Below, piece after piece: positions 32,483 through 39,760 of a stretch of DNA of 39,760 nucleotides (its first letter is position 1; each line of letters opens with the position of its first letter). The notes under the pieces are model-generated. The model was not told where the DNA came from and did not search any database. It was given only the letters and a program-made list of their open reading frames with translations. The stretch comes from Bacillota bacterium. Its GTDB lineage: Bacteria > Bacillota > Negativicutes > Sporomusales > CTSoil-080. The position numbers and the translations under genes are program-made. Where the stretch lies: contig JAGGAD010000002.1 in the NCBI GenBank assembly GCA_017889625.1, positions 1 through 39,760 on the forward strand, written 5' to 3'.

Positions 32483-34144
32483 ATGGAGTTGTGTACTCAA
32501 ACACGAATCTATAAGATTAGGTATATTTTTTTTGCTGTTAGCTTAGCATTAGTATGTAGATTATTTTATTTACAGCTTGTTGAAGGGTCTAAGTTAGCTG
32601 TTCAGGGGCTTAGCAGCCGGGTGCAGGAAGTGGCGGTTGAGGTTTCGCGTGGTGATATTGTGGATTCCCGGGGGATATTGCTGACTAATGCTACGGTTCA
32701 ATATAGTGTTGCGGTTTTTCCGGATCAAGTGGTGAGCGTGGCTAACGCGGCGGCTGTGTTAGCTGAATTTACTGGGCAAGAGGCGAGTAATGTTGCGGCT
32801 GCGATTAAAGCTAACCCCCATCCATTCAAATTAATGTGCAGTATGGATGTTGTTAGCGCGAATCGGTTGAACCAGTTAGCGATACCTGGGGTAGTGGCGG
32901 TAGCGGAACGGGTGCGCTATAGTTATCCGGCCTTAGGCGCGCATGTTATTGGATATATTAATAGTGCTGATAACCAGGGCGTTAGTGGGTTGGAAGGGCG
33001 TTATGATGAGTTTCTCCGAGTAAAACAGACTACTTATTTGGCGGCGTTAGTCGATGCCGGACAACAAATTATTCCGGGGTTAGGGTATAAGCGGCTGGAA
33101 TATGCTGATGATACGATTACTACTAATATTGGGGTAACATTGGATGTTAATATAGAAAAGGTCGTAGAAGATGTTTTGGATAAAAGTGCGGTCAACGGGG
33201 CGGTAGTAGTGCTTCGTCCTGCGACCGGTGAAGTGCTGGCGATGGCTTCACGTCCAAATTTTAATCCTAATCTAATTAGTGCCTATTTGGGTAAGGAACG
33301 TGCACCGTTGGTTAATCGGGCGATTGCGGCTTATCAGCCGGGGTCGGTTTTTAAATTGGTATTGGCGGCGGCGGCATTAGAAGAGAAATTAGTAGAACCA
33401 AATGACATTTTTTATGATCCAGGGTATATTGATGTAGAAGGACACCGGTTTAAAGGCTGGGATTTTGCAACCGGTGGAAATGGAAATATTACTTTTCAAC
33501 AGGCACTGGCTTATTCAAGTAATCCGGCGTGTATTCAGGTTGGGCTTAGAGTTGGCGGCGAACGGTTATTGAAGTATGCCAGCTTGCTGGGATTTGGCCA
33601 AAAGACCGGCATTGAGCTGGATGGTGAGGCTGCGGGTAATTTGCCGTCCCCGGAGAATATCTTCCCAGGGGATCTGGCTAATTTGTCGATTGGGCAGGGA
33701 GCGCTTGAGGCTACGCCGCTCCAGATAGCCAGTTTGGTTTCGGTTATCGTGAATAATGGAATCAAGGTTGAGCCATATTTGGTTAATCGGCTTATTTCTC
33801 CGGATGGGAAGATTGTTAAACGGTATATGCATAGCAGTGGGAAACGAGTGCTGTCTGCTCAAACTGCTGCAAAAATCCGGGATATGATGGTCATGGTTAC
33901 GAGGAGTGGTACCGGTCAAGCTGCTTATGTTGAAGGCAGAGGGGCTGCCGGAAAGACGGGTACTGCTGAAACCGGACGGTTTAATGCGGCTGGACAAAGT
34001 ATTAATCATGCCTGGTTTGCTGGCTATGCCCCGCTTGATAATCCCCAAGTTGTCGTGGTAGTATTTGTAGAAGATGGGATGTCTGGCAGTGAGGTGGCGG
34101 CACCTATTTTTCATGATATTGTTAGCAGGATTTTAGTGAACTAA
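32483..34144 (+). CDS. Class B penicillin-binding protein (peptidoglycan transpeptidase)
   Basis: 553-aa cell-wall transpeptidase with an N-terminal membrane anchor (IRYIFFAVSLALVCRLFYLQL), a dimerisation/pedestal domain (RGDIVDSRGILLTN) and a transpeptidase domain. The active-site motifs are seen as SVFK (PGSVFKLVL, near residue 293), SSN (YSSNPACI) and KTG (GKTGTAE, near 493). The length is typical of PBP2/SpoVD-like proteins without a PASTA tail. GAGGTGAA precedes the ATG. Which of division, elongation or spore cortex it serves cannot be told from sequence; it is near sporulation genes but not adjacent to them. Confidence 0.92.
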   Translation: MELCTQTRIYKIRYIFFAVSLALVCRLFYLQLVEGSKLAVQGLSSRVQEVAVEVSRGDIVDSRGILLTNATVQYSVAVFPDQVVSVANAAAVLAEFTGQEASNVAAAIKANPHPFKLMCSMDVVSANRLNQLAIPGVVAVAERVRYSYPALGAHVIGYINSADNQGVSGLEGRYDEFLRVKQTTYLAALVDAGQQIIPGLGYKRLEYADDTITTNIGVTLDVNIEKVVEDVLDKSAVNGAVVVLRPATGEVLAMASRPNFNPNLISAYLGKERAPLVNRAIAAYQPGSVFKLVLAAAALEEKLVEPNDIFYDPGYIDVEGHRFKGWDFATGGNGNITFQQALAYSSNPACIQVGLRVGGERLLKYASLLGFGQKTGIELDGEAAGNLPSPENIFPGDLANLSIGQGALEATPLQIASLVSVIVNNGIKVEPYLVNRLISPDGKIVKRYMHSSGKRVLSAQTAAKIRDMMVMVTRSGTGQAAYVEGRGAAGKTGTAETGRFNAAGQSINHAWFAGYAPLDNPQVVVVVFVEDGMSGSEVAAPIFHDIVSRILVN

Positions 34145-34218
34145 GTAATTCAACAATGGTATAGTATAATTTGGTAGTAATCTATGGGGACAAATATTTG
34201 ATAACGGAGGGGTTTGGT

Positions 34219-35559
34219 TTGCAATATCTTGAGTTGGCTAAACTGGCGGTTGATAAAGCGAAACAAATGGGGGCTCATGCGGCGGAGGCCTATGTGCTTG
34301 ACGCTAAATCACTGCAGATTATAACCTCAAAGGATCAGGTCGAATCGTTAAAATTATCCGAGGATGCCGGGATTGGCATCCGGGTCATTTCTCCGGAAGG
34401 AAGAGTTGGGTTTGCTTATTCTACGGAGATTGACGCTAGTCAGCTACAGGCTACAGTCAGTCAGGCTATTAATAATGGGGAAAATACTTTTGCGGATAAG
34501 TTTAATGTTTTGCCGTCGAGGGGTGAGATTGATCAACAGTTGGCTGTTGTTGATCCGTCAATTCATGCTACCAAGGTTGAGGATAAAATTGAATTGGCAA
34601 AGCAAGTTGAACGTTCAGCTAAGGCCGCCAGTAAGTATGTCAAACGGGCTGAACGGTGTGGCTATGAAGATGCCGAGTATCAGGTAACCTTAGTTAATTC
34701 CAATGAATTGGCGGTGCAGTACCGGTCGGGGTATTGCGGTTTATTCGGTTTAGTTCTGGCCGAGGATAATGCTGATATTCAAACCGGGGTTGCTGTTAAA
34801 TATTCTCGGAAGTTTTGTGACTTGATACCGGAAACAATTGGTCAGGAGGCGGCGGAGAATGCGGCGCAGCTTTTGGGTGCGAAAAATATTGGCACAACTA
34901 AAGCGGCGGTTCTATTGAGCCCGTATGTGGCGACCAGTTTCTTTTCAGTGCTTATTCCGGCGTTAAGCGCCGATGCTGTACATAAAGGCCGCTCGCTGTT
35001 TAAGGGTAAACTGGAGAATAAGGTAATGTCGCCGCTTATTTCATTAGTTGATGACGGCCTATTGGCCGGGGGGATTTCGACGGCACCAATTGATGGCGAA
35101 GGAGTTGCTGCTAAACGCACCGAGCTGATCTCGGAAGGGGTTTTAAAAAGTTATTTGTATAATTCTTATACTGCGGCGAAAGATAATGTGCCTAGTACTG
35201 GAAATGGTGTTCGCAGTTCCTTTAAAGGGGTGCCTGAAATAGGGCCAACTAATATGTTTATTGCGGCGGGAACAACCCCTAAAGATAAATTAGTGCAGGA
35301 AGTTCAAGATGGATTTTATGTAACTAATGTGATGGGAATGCATACCGCTAATTCGATTACGGGAGATTTTTCTGTTGGTGCGTCCGGGGTTTGGATTAAG
35401 AATGGAGCTTTTACCCATGCTGTACGAGGGGTAGCTATTGCCGGAAATCTGATGGAACTTTTAGGCGAAGTGGATGGAGTAGGGAATGATCTTCGCTTCT
35501 TTGGATCGAATGGAGCGCCGACGATTCGTTTTAGCCGGATAACAATAAGCGGTTCTTAA
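34219..35559 (+). CDS. TldE/PmbA-type subunit of the TldD/TldE protease family
   Basis: 446-aa member of the TldD/PmbA superfamily. The N-terminal part has AYVLDAKSLQIITSKDQVESLKLSEDAGIGIRVI, the middle TTKAAVLLSPYVATSFFSVL and the C-terminal part TGDFSVGASGVWIKNGAFTHAV. The HExxxH zinc motif of TldD is absent, so it is of the non-catalytic TldE/PmbA kind, normally partnered by TldD. I chose TTG 34219 because GGAGGGG (34206-34212) precedes it by 7 bp; the open frame extends upstream without such a site. A TATAAT at 34165-34170 may be its -10. No tldD is next to it. Confidence 0.85.
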   Translation: MQYLELAKLAVDKAKQMGAHAAEAYVLDAKSLQIITSKDQVESLKLSEDAGIGIRVISPEGRVGFAYSTEIDASQLQATVSQAINNGENTFADKFNVLPSRGEIDQQLAVVDPSIHATKVEDKIELAKQVERSAKAASKYVKRAERCGYEDAEYQVTLVNSNELAVQYRSGYCGLFGLVLAEDNADIQTGVAVKYSRKFCDLIPETIGQEAAENAAQLLGAKNIGTTKAAVLLSPYVATSFFSVLIPALSADAVHKGRSLFKGKLENKVMSPLISLVDDGLLAGGISTAPIDGEGVAAKRTELISEGVLKSYLYNSYTAAKDNVPSTGNGVRSSFKGVPEIGPTNMFIAAGTTPKDKLVQEVQDGFYVTNVMGMHTANSITGDFSVGASGVWIKNGAFTHAVRGVAIAGNLMELLGEVDGVGNDLRFFGSNGAPTIRFSRITISGS

Positions 35560-35643
35560 GTATCGCTATTCATTATTGCTGCTAGTCAAACCATGGTAAT
35601 TATGATAGAATAATATGGTTAGAATTTATAAGGCTGTGATACT

Positions 35644-36102
35644 ATGAGTTTGACCACCAAGCAGGTTTTAGTAATCCATGGTCCGAATTTAAATATGCTG
35701 GGTCAGCGTGAACCGGAAGTGTATGGTTCGTTGACATTGGATACTATTAATGCTCGGCTGAGAGAAAAGGCTGTTGCGTTAGGAGTAACCATTACAATTG
35801 TTCAGACGAATCATGAAGGAGTAATGGTTGAAACCATTCAAAGCGCGTTAGGCCAGTATGACGGTATTGTTATTAATCCGGCGGCTTTTACTCACTATAG
35901 TATTGCCGTACGGGATGCTTTGGCTGCTGTTGCACTGCCGGCAATTGAAGTGCATTTATCTAATATTTATTGCCGCGAAGAGTTTCGCCATCATTCGGTT
36001 ACTGCACCAGTGGTCAACGGACAAATTAGTGGCTTGGGGTATATGGGCTATTTATTGGCTTTGGAGGCCTTAGCTGCGCTTTTTAATGGAGGCAAAAATT
36101 AG
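35644..36102 (+). CDS. aroQ: 3-dehydroquinate dehydratase, type II
   Basis: Removes water from 3-dehydroquinate in the shikimate pathway. 152 aa, standard length. Family motifs are [19 protein letters not shown] (near residues 9-27, with the catalytic Tyr), [22 protein letters not shown] and [20 protein letters not shown] (with the active-site histidine). It begins the aroQ-pepP-efp order also seen in Bacillus, supporting a housekeeping role. The next gene starts 2 bp after its stop. Confidence 0.95.
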   Translation: MSLTTKQVLVIHGPNLNMLGQREPEVYGSLTLDTINARLREKAVALGVTITIVQTNHEGVMVETIQSALGQYDGIVINPAAFTHYSIAVRDALAAVALPAIEVHLSNIYCREEFRHHSVTAPVVNGQISGLGYMGYLLALEALAALFNGGKN

Positions 36103-36104
36103 AG

Positions 36105-37169
36105 ATGGATAATGCGCGTTTAATTAAATTACGTAATTTTCTCGCTGGGAGAAATTTGGACGGCGTTATTATTAGTGGTTCGGAAAATAACTGTTATTTT
36201 AGTGGCTTTACTGGTTCGGCTGGAGTTCTTTTGATTTCAGGACAAGCCACTAAATTGATTACCGATTTCCGATATATTGAGCAGGCTAGTCAAGAGGCTC
36301 CTGATTTTGAGGTTATCCGCCATGGTAGTAGTATTCACGAAACTATTCAAGCGGAAATTGCTGGATTGGGATTAAAACGGATTGGTTTTGAGGGTAGCTA
36401 TTTAACTTATGATGAATTCTCTGCGATAAAGGTTAAGGAGTTAGAATTTGTTTCAGTTAAGCTGGATGATCTAAGAATGGTTAAAGACCAAGCAGAAATA
36501 GCTAATATCCGTAAGGCTGTAGAAATAACCGATTTGGCGTTTAGCCAAATTTTATCAGTCTTAAAGCCGGGAATGACTGAACGTGAGGCTGCTTTTGAAC
36601 TGGAATTTTTTATGCGTAAAGCCGGAGCGGAAAAACTGTCTTTTGATACTATCCTGGTGTCAGGGACTAAGTCTGCCCTGCCGCATGGCACGCCTTCTGA
36701 TAAGGTAATTGAACAGGGCGATTTTGTAACCATGGACTTTGGTGCGCTGTATAACGGCTATCACGCCGATATGACACGGACGATTGTTATGGGTAAGGCA
36801 TCAGCAAAACAGCGTGAAATATATAAACTTGTGCTTTCGGCGCAATTGGCGGCCACAAAGGCGGTAAAACCGGGGTTACGTGGTAAGGAAGTCGATGCGA
36901 TTGCCAGAAAGATCATTGCTGATGGCGGCTATGCTGATTATTTTGGTCACGGTTTGGGTCATGGAGTTGGTCTGGCGATTCACGAAGGTCCTAGATTGTC
37001 GCCGTTAGGTGAAGTTGTATTGACGCCTGGTATGGTAGTTACGGTGGAACCGGGAATTTATCTGCCTAAATGGGGCGGAGTGCGGATTGAAGATACTGTG
37101 GTTGTAACCGCTGACGGCGTTGATATTCTTACTGCCAGCAGCAAAGAATTAATAGAATTAGACTGCTAA
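36105..37169 (+). CDS. Xaa-Pro aminopeptidase-like M24 metallopeptidase
   Basis: Cytosolic peptidase of 354 aa that removes N-terminal residues before proline. The N-terminal creatinase-like domain is followed by the pita-bread catalytic domain with the expected metal ligands: TMDFGALYNGYHADMTRT (two Asp, near residues 209-225), GHGLGHGVGLAIHEGP (His, near 285) and VVTVEPGIYLPKWGGVRIED (two Glu, near 315-333). It lies 15 bp before efp, as in Bacillus yqhT-efp. Confidence 0.92.
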   Translation: MDNARLIKLRNFLAGRNLDGVIISGSENNCYFSGFTGSAGVLLISGQATKLITDFRYIEQASQEAPDFEVIRHGSSIHETIQAEIAGLGLKRIGFEGSYLTYDEFSAIKVKELEFVSVKLDDLRMVKDQAEIANIRKAVEITDLAFSQILSVLKPGMTEREAAFELEFFMRKAGAEKLSFDTILVSGTKSALPHGTPSDKVIEQGDFVTMDFGALYNGYHADMTRTIVMGKASAKQREIYKLVLSAQLAATKAVKPGLRGKEVDAIARKIIADGGYADYFGHGLGHGVGLAIHEGPRLSPLGEVVLTPGMVVTVEPGIYLPKWGGVRIEDTVVVTADGVDILTASSKELIELDC

Positions 37170-37184
37170 TTTGGAGGTTTTGCA

Positions 37185-37742
37185 ATGATTTCAAGTAATG
37201 ATTTTCGTAATGGCGTAACAATTGAGATTGATGGAAATGTTTGGCAGGTGGTTGACTTCCAGCATGTCAAACCGGGTAAAGGGGCGGCATTTGTCCGCAC
37301 TAAGCTTAAAAATGTTAAATCCGGTGCAGTAGTTGAGCGTACGTTTAATCCAGGTGAGAAACTGCCTAAAGCTCATATCGACCGTCGTGAAATGCAGTAT
37401 CTGTATGAAGGCGATGATATGTACAACTTCATGGATAATGAGACTTTTGACCAGATCGCTTTGACTGCTGATCAATTAGGTGATGCTATACGATTCTTGA
37501 AAGAGAATATGAATATTGGCATTATGATGTTCCAGGGCTCGATTATCGGTTTGGATTTGCCGTATTCGGTTGAGCTTGAAGTTATTGAAACCGATCCTGG
37601 TGTCCGTGGCGATACTGCTACCGGCGGCACCAAGCAAGCTAAGCTTGAAACCGGTTATGTTGTAAAAGTACCGCTGTTTATCAACATCGGTGACGTTCTG
37701 AAAATTGATACCCGTACCGGGGATTATCTCGAAAGAGCATAA
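37185..37742 (+). CDS. efp: Translation elongation factor P
   Basis: 185-aa factor that relieves ribosome stalling on polyproline stretches. It shows the EF-P three-domain plan, with the tip loop [14 protein letters not shown] (near residues 29-43) carrying the lysine site that is modified in many species, and the C-terminal [13 protein letters not shown] (near residues 172-185). GGAGGTTTTGCA precedes the ATG. A strong terminator follows. Confidence 0.96.
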   Translation: MISSNDFRNGVTIEIDGNVWQVVDFQHVKPGKGAAFVRTKLKNVKSGAVVERTFNPGEKLPKAHIDRREMQYLYEGDDMYNFMDNETFDQIALTADQLGDAIRFLKENMNIGIMMFQGSIIGLDLPYSVELEVIETDPGVRGDTATGGTKQAKLETGYVVKVPLFINIGDVLKIDTRTGDYLERA

Positions 37743-37750
37743 TATTAGCA

Positions 37751-37799
37751 ATTAAAGAAGGATGATATTTCTGTTAAAGAAATGTCATCCTTCTTTAAT
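37751..37799 (+). terminator. Terminator after efp
   Basis: A 22-bp stem (37751-37772 with 37778-37799, one wobble) around loop GTTAA; the arm ends in TTCTTTAAT. The stem is very strong but the T tract is short. Confidence 0.7.
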
Positions 37800-37854
37800 A
37801 TAGCAAATCAAATGGGATGTAATGACAATGAAAAATGTATTTTTAAATTAGTGC

Positions 37855-37888
37855 TACCTGTCAGCCCAAAATCTGCAAATGACAGGTA
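37855..37888 (+). repeat. 9-bp inverted repeat in the efp-downstream gap
   Basis: TACCTGTCA (37855-37863) and TGACAGGTA (37880-37888) are perfect reverse complements separated by 16 bp. It lies about 130 bp before the zinc-ribbon gene and may be an operator or an RNA hairpin. Confidence 0.5.
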
Positions 37889-38015
37889 TTGTCTCAATTT
37901 ATTGATAAACGGACAGCTTTTGTGAAGAAAATTTCCTGGAATCCCTAGTTATGTTTTAGTATTGGGGTGGCAATAATAAGCATATGTATTTGAACTTAAC
38001 TGAGGGGGTTTTATT

Positions 38016-38459
38016 GTGAGCAATGTTAGGGAAAAAGTATCCTACTTACAGGGTCTTACTAAAGGGCTTAATGTCAATGATCAATCGGCGGAAGGAAAAT
38101 TAATGCTAAGTGTAGTGGATGTTCTGAGTGAGATGGCTCAGGAAATTCACTATATGGAGATTACCCAGGAAGACCTGGAAACTTATATGGAAACTATCGA
38201 TGAAGATTTATCAGATCTGGAAGATTATGTTTATGAGGATGCCGATGAGCTTGATACGATTGAAGTGGAATGTCCTGATTGTCATGAAACGGTGGCTTTT
38301 GAATCAAGTCTATTGAATGATGAAGATGTTATTGAGGTTACCTGTCCAAATTGTGGTGAGGTTGTCTATGAAAATACGGTTGAATATGCTGCTGGCGATT
38401 ATCAGCCGATAGATGATTTTGGTACTGCAACTAGGCGAAGTCTGCATCCTGGCTTATAA
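38016..38459 (+). CDS. CD1247-type zinc-ribbon protein (conserved in sporulating Firmicutes)
   Basis: 147-aa protein. Residues 1-75 are acidic and helical (VREKVSYLQGLTKGLNV, then MEITQEDLETYMETIDEDLSDLEDYVY), resembling the CD1247 N-terminal domain. Residues about 86-120 hold two CxxC knuckles, CPDCHE and CPNCGE, forming a zinc ribbon. It is commonly found just before spoIIIAA in spore-formers; its function is unknown. GTG 38016 follows TGAGGGGG by 8 bp. A terminator separates it from spoIIIAA. Confidence 0.8.
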   Translation: MSNVREKVSYLQGLTKGLNVNDQSAEGKLMLSVVDVLSEMAQEIHYMEITQEDLETYMETIDEDLSDLEDYVYEDADELDTIEVECPDCHETVAFESSLLNDEDVIEVTCPNCGEVVYENTVEYAAGDYQPIDDFGTATRRSLHPGL

Positions 38460-38483
38460 TCATATATTAGCTTTAGTTATATC

Positions 38484-38510
38484 AATCCCGGTTTTTACCG
38501 GGATTTTTTT
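38484..38510 (+). terminator. Rho-independent terminator
   Basis: AATCCCGG (38484-38491) pairs with CCGGGATT (38498-38505), loop TTTTTA, then seven T. It ends the zinc-ribbon transcript before spoIIIAA. Confidence 0.92.
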
Positions 38511-38567
38511 ATGGCATAAAGTTGGTAATGTTTCCATATCTATGTAAAGAAAGGGTGGAGACAGGTT

Positions 38568-39572
38568 ATGATGGGGAAAATCAACTGGGAGCATACTGTT
38601 TATCCAGTCTTGGCACCAAAGCTGTCCCAATTGATAAGCGCAACTGCGGCGCGAGTACGTGACCAGGCCATGGAAATACGGTTAAGAATCAATCGACCAC
38701 TCCTGGTTATAACGACTGGTGGTGGAATTTTCCTTGGAACTGATGGGAAGGAAGCGGCTGTGGCTAGAACGGCGTATCATTGTTCTCGCGATGACTTAGG
38801 TCAAACCATGCAATTAATTAGTAAAAACTCCCTATATGCTTTTGAAGAAGAGCTAAAAATGGGTTTTTTGACAGTTGCGGGTGGGCATAGAATTGGACTG
38901 GCTGGACAAGCGGTTTTATATAATGGGCAAATTAAGACGCTGAAGAATATAAGTTCGTTAAACTTCCGGTTAGCCCGTGCGGTTCCGGCCGCTGCCGATA
39001 TTGTAATCCCCTATGTTATCGCTGGCCCAAGGCAGATTTATAATACATTGATTATTTCACCGCCACGCTGTGGTAAGACAACGTTACTGCGGGATTTAAC
39101 GCGACAAATCAGCAACGGTGTATCAGGATGTTGTAGTGGATTAGAAGTAGGGTTAGTGGATGAACGCTCGGAAATAGCCGCTTGCATTGACGGTGTACCG
39201 ACGGCCGATCTCGGACCGAGGGTTGATGTTCTTGATGCCTGCCCCAAAGCCGAGGGGTTATTAATGCTAATTCGTTCAATGGCTCCGGAGGTTATTGTGA
39301 CTGATGAAATTGGCCGCGCTGCAGATGTTATGGCCTTGAATGAAGCTTTGCATGCCGGGGTCAAGGTTATTGCCAGTGTACATGGGCGGGATGTTAACGA
39401 TATAGCGTCCCGGCCTTATGTCGGGGAACTAATTAACCAGCAATATTTTGACCGATATATTATTCTTACTGATCGACCGGTAATTGGTACGGTGGGCGAA
39501 GTAATTGCCGGTAAGCCTTATAAAGTATTATTTCGGAATGAAATAGGGGTGAAGGTATGTGGGTTAAGTTGA
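38568..39572 (+). CDS. spoIIIAA: Stage III sporulation protein AA (secretion-type ATPase)
   Basis: Hexameric-type ATPase of the mother-cell-to-forespore feeding-tube machinery. 334 aa. Walker A PPRCGKTTLLRD (near residue 165), VGLVDERSEIAA (near 198) and Walker B-like EVIVTDEIG (near 243) match the family, and LGPRVDVLDACPKAEG is a diagnostic stretch. Its end overlaps spoIIIAB. It marks the host as endospore-forming. Starts at 38568 and 38571 are equivalent. Confidence 0.95.
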   Translation: MMGKINWEHTVYPVLAPKLSQLISATAARVRDQAMEIRLRINRPLLVITTGGGIFLGTDGKEAAVARTAYHCSRDDLGQTMQLISKNSLYAFEEELKMGFLTVAGGHRIGLAGQAVLYNGQIKTLKNISSLNFRLARAVPAAADIVIPYVIAGPRQIYNTLIISPPRCGKTTLLRDLTRQISNGVSGCCSGLEVGLVDERSEIAACIDGVPTADLGPRVDVLDACPKAEGLLMLIRSMAPEVIVTDEIGRAADVMALNEALHAGVKVIASVHGRDVNDIASRPYVGELINQQYFDRYIILTDRPVIGTVGEVIAGKPYKVLFRNEIGVKVCGLS

Positions 39573-39760
39573 TTGGTTGTTGTTTAGTAATATTTACGGG
39601 GACGTGGGGCGGGTTTATGATTGCAGCGCGGTATGTTGAACGCCCTAAACAGATTCGACAATTAATTGGGTGTATTGCTTCTTTGGGGTCATATATAAAT
39701 TATGCTGCTCTCCCTTTGGCTGAGGCACTTGAGCGTTCAACAGCAACAGTTGATGGTCCG
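39557..39760 (+). CDS. spoIIIAB: Stage III sporulation protein AB, N-terminal part
   Basis: The open frame from ATG 39557 runs to the window edge (68 codons). It overlaps spoIIIAA by 16 bp and has GGTGAAGG just upstream. The product begins MWVKLIGCCLVIFTGTWGGF, one hydrophobic helix, then ARYVERPKQIRQLI and PLAEALERS, typical of SpoIIIAB. The rest lies outside the window. Confidence 0.88.
   Translation, partial: MWVKLIGCCLVIFTGTWGGFMIAARYVERPKQIRQLIGCIASLGSYINYAALPLAEALERSTATVDGP

Noticed and set aside
33566-34114. 182-aa minus-strand frame inside the PBP gene
   Set aside because: It runs opposite to the transpeptidase domain, whose SVFK and KTG motifs make the + strand gene certain; no ribosome site or motif supports it.
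1-39760. CRISPR array, insertion sequences, transposases, prophage or attachment sites
   Set aside because: No regularly spaced direct repeats, transposase or integrase motifs were seen; the tRNA at the left edge has no integrase beside it.

Overview
The window most likely comes from a spore-forming, outer-membrane-bearing Firmicute (Negativicutes, Sporomusaceae-like). Three things point there: an SLH-domain/beta-barrel envelope protein of the OmpM type (an outer membrane), spoIIIAA and spoIIIAB at the right edge (endosporulation), and a full coenzyme-B12-dependent 1,2-propanediol microcompartment locus with cobamide genes. The genus is inference; no 16S or marker search was possible. Almost all genes lie on the + strand.

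Layout. (1) 1-1638: the 3' end of tRNA-Val(GAC), a terminator and a DbpA-like DEAD-box RNA helicase. (2) 1720-8780: a probable rhamnoside-uptake module. It holds an AraC-type regulator, an SLH porin with a 21-bp-phased direct repeat upstream, a cytoplasmic GH78 alpha-L-rhamnosidase and an MFS transporter, closed by a bidirectional terminator shared with a small minus-strand gene. (3) 9178-13393: cobT, then a two-component system made of a PocR-domain histidine kinase and an AraC-output response regulator. (4) 13572-29904: a 21-gene pdu/cob operon (pduU V J B C D E G H K J2 L, flavoprotein, N O P S T F, cobS, cobC). (5) 30000-31829: thiazole salvage (thiW-thiM) behind a canonical TPP riboswitch, its terminator and a second TPP-like structured element. 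(6) 31861-32157: a small minus-strand hypothetical gene. (7) 32483-39760: housekeeping and sporulation genes: a class B PBP, a TldE/PmbA-type protein, aroQ, an M24 peptidase, efp, a CD1247-type zinc-ribbon protein, spoIIIAA and the start of spoIIIAB.

How it works together (inference). Rhamnosides cross the outer membrane through the porin and the inner membrane through the MFS carrier, and GH78 releases L-rhamnose in the cytoplasm. Rhamnose breakdown (enzymes not in the window) yields lactaldehyde and then 1,2-propanediol. The PocR-domain kinase and its AraC partner probably sense the diol or a related signal and turn on the pdu operon. PduCDE makes propionaldehyde inside the shell, PduGH and PduO keep its B12 active, and PduP and PduL carry the product to propionyl phosphate. 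PduS and PduT may pass electrons across the shell. CobT, CobS and CobC assemble the cobamide nucleotide loop. pduQ, pduW and pduX are absent from the operon.

Most interesting signals: the second, non-canonical TPP-like aptamer before thiW, with a 16-bp inverted repeat bracketing the intervening leader; the PocR domain moved onto a kinase; the 21-bp-spaced operator-like repeats; the loss of pduQ while the Fe-S shell pair PduS/PduT is kept; and the flavoprotein at the pduM position.
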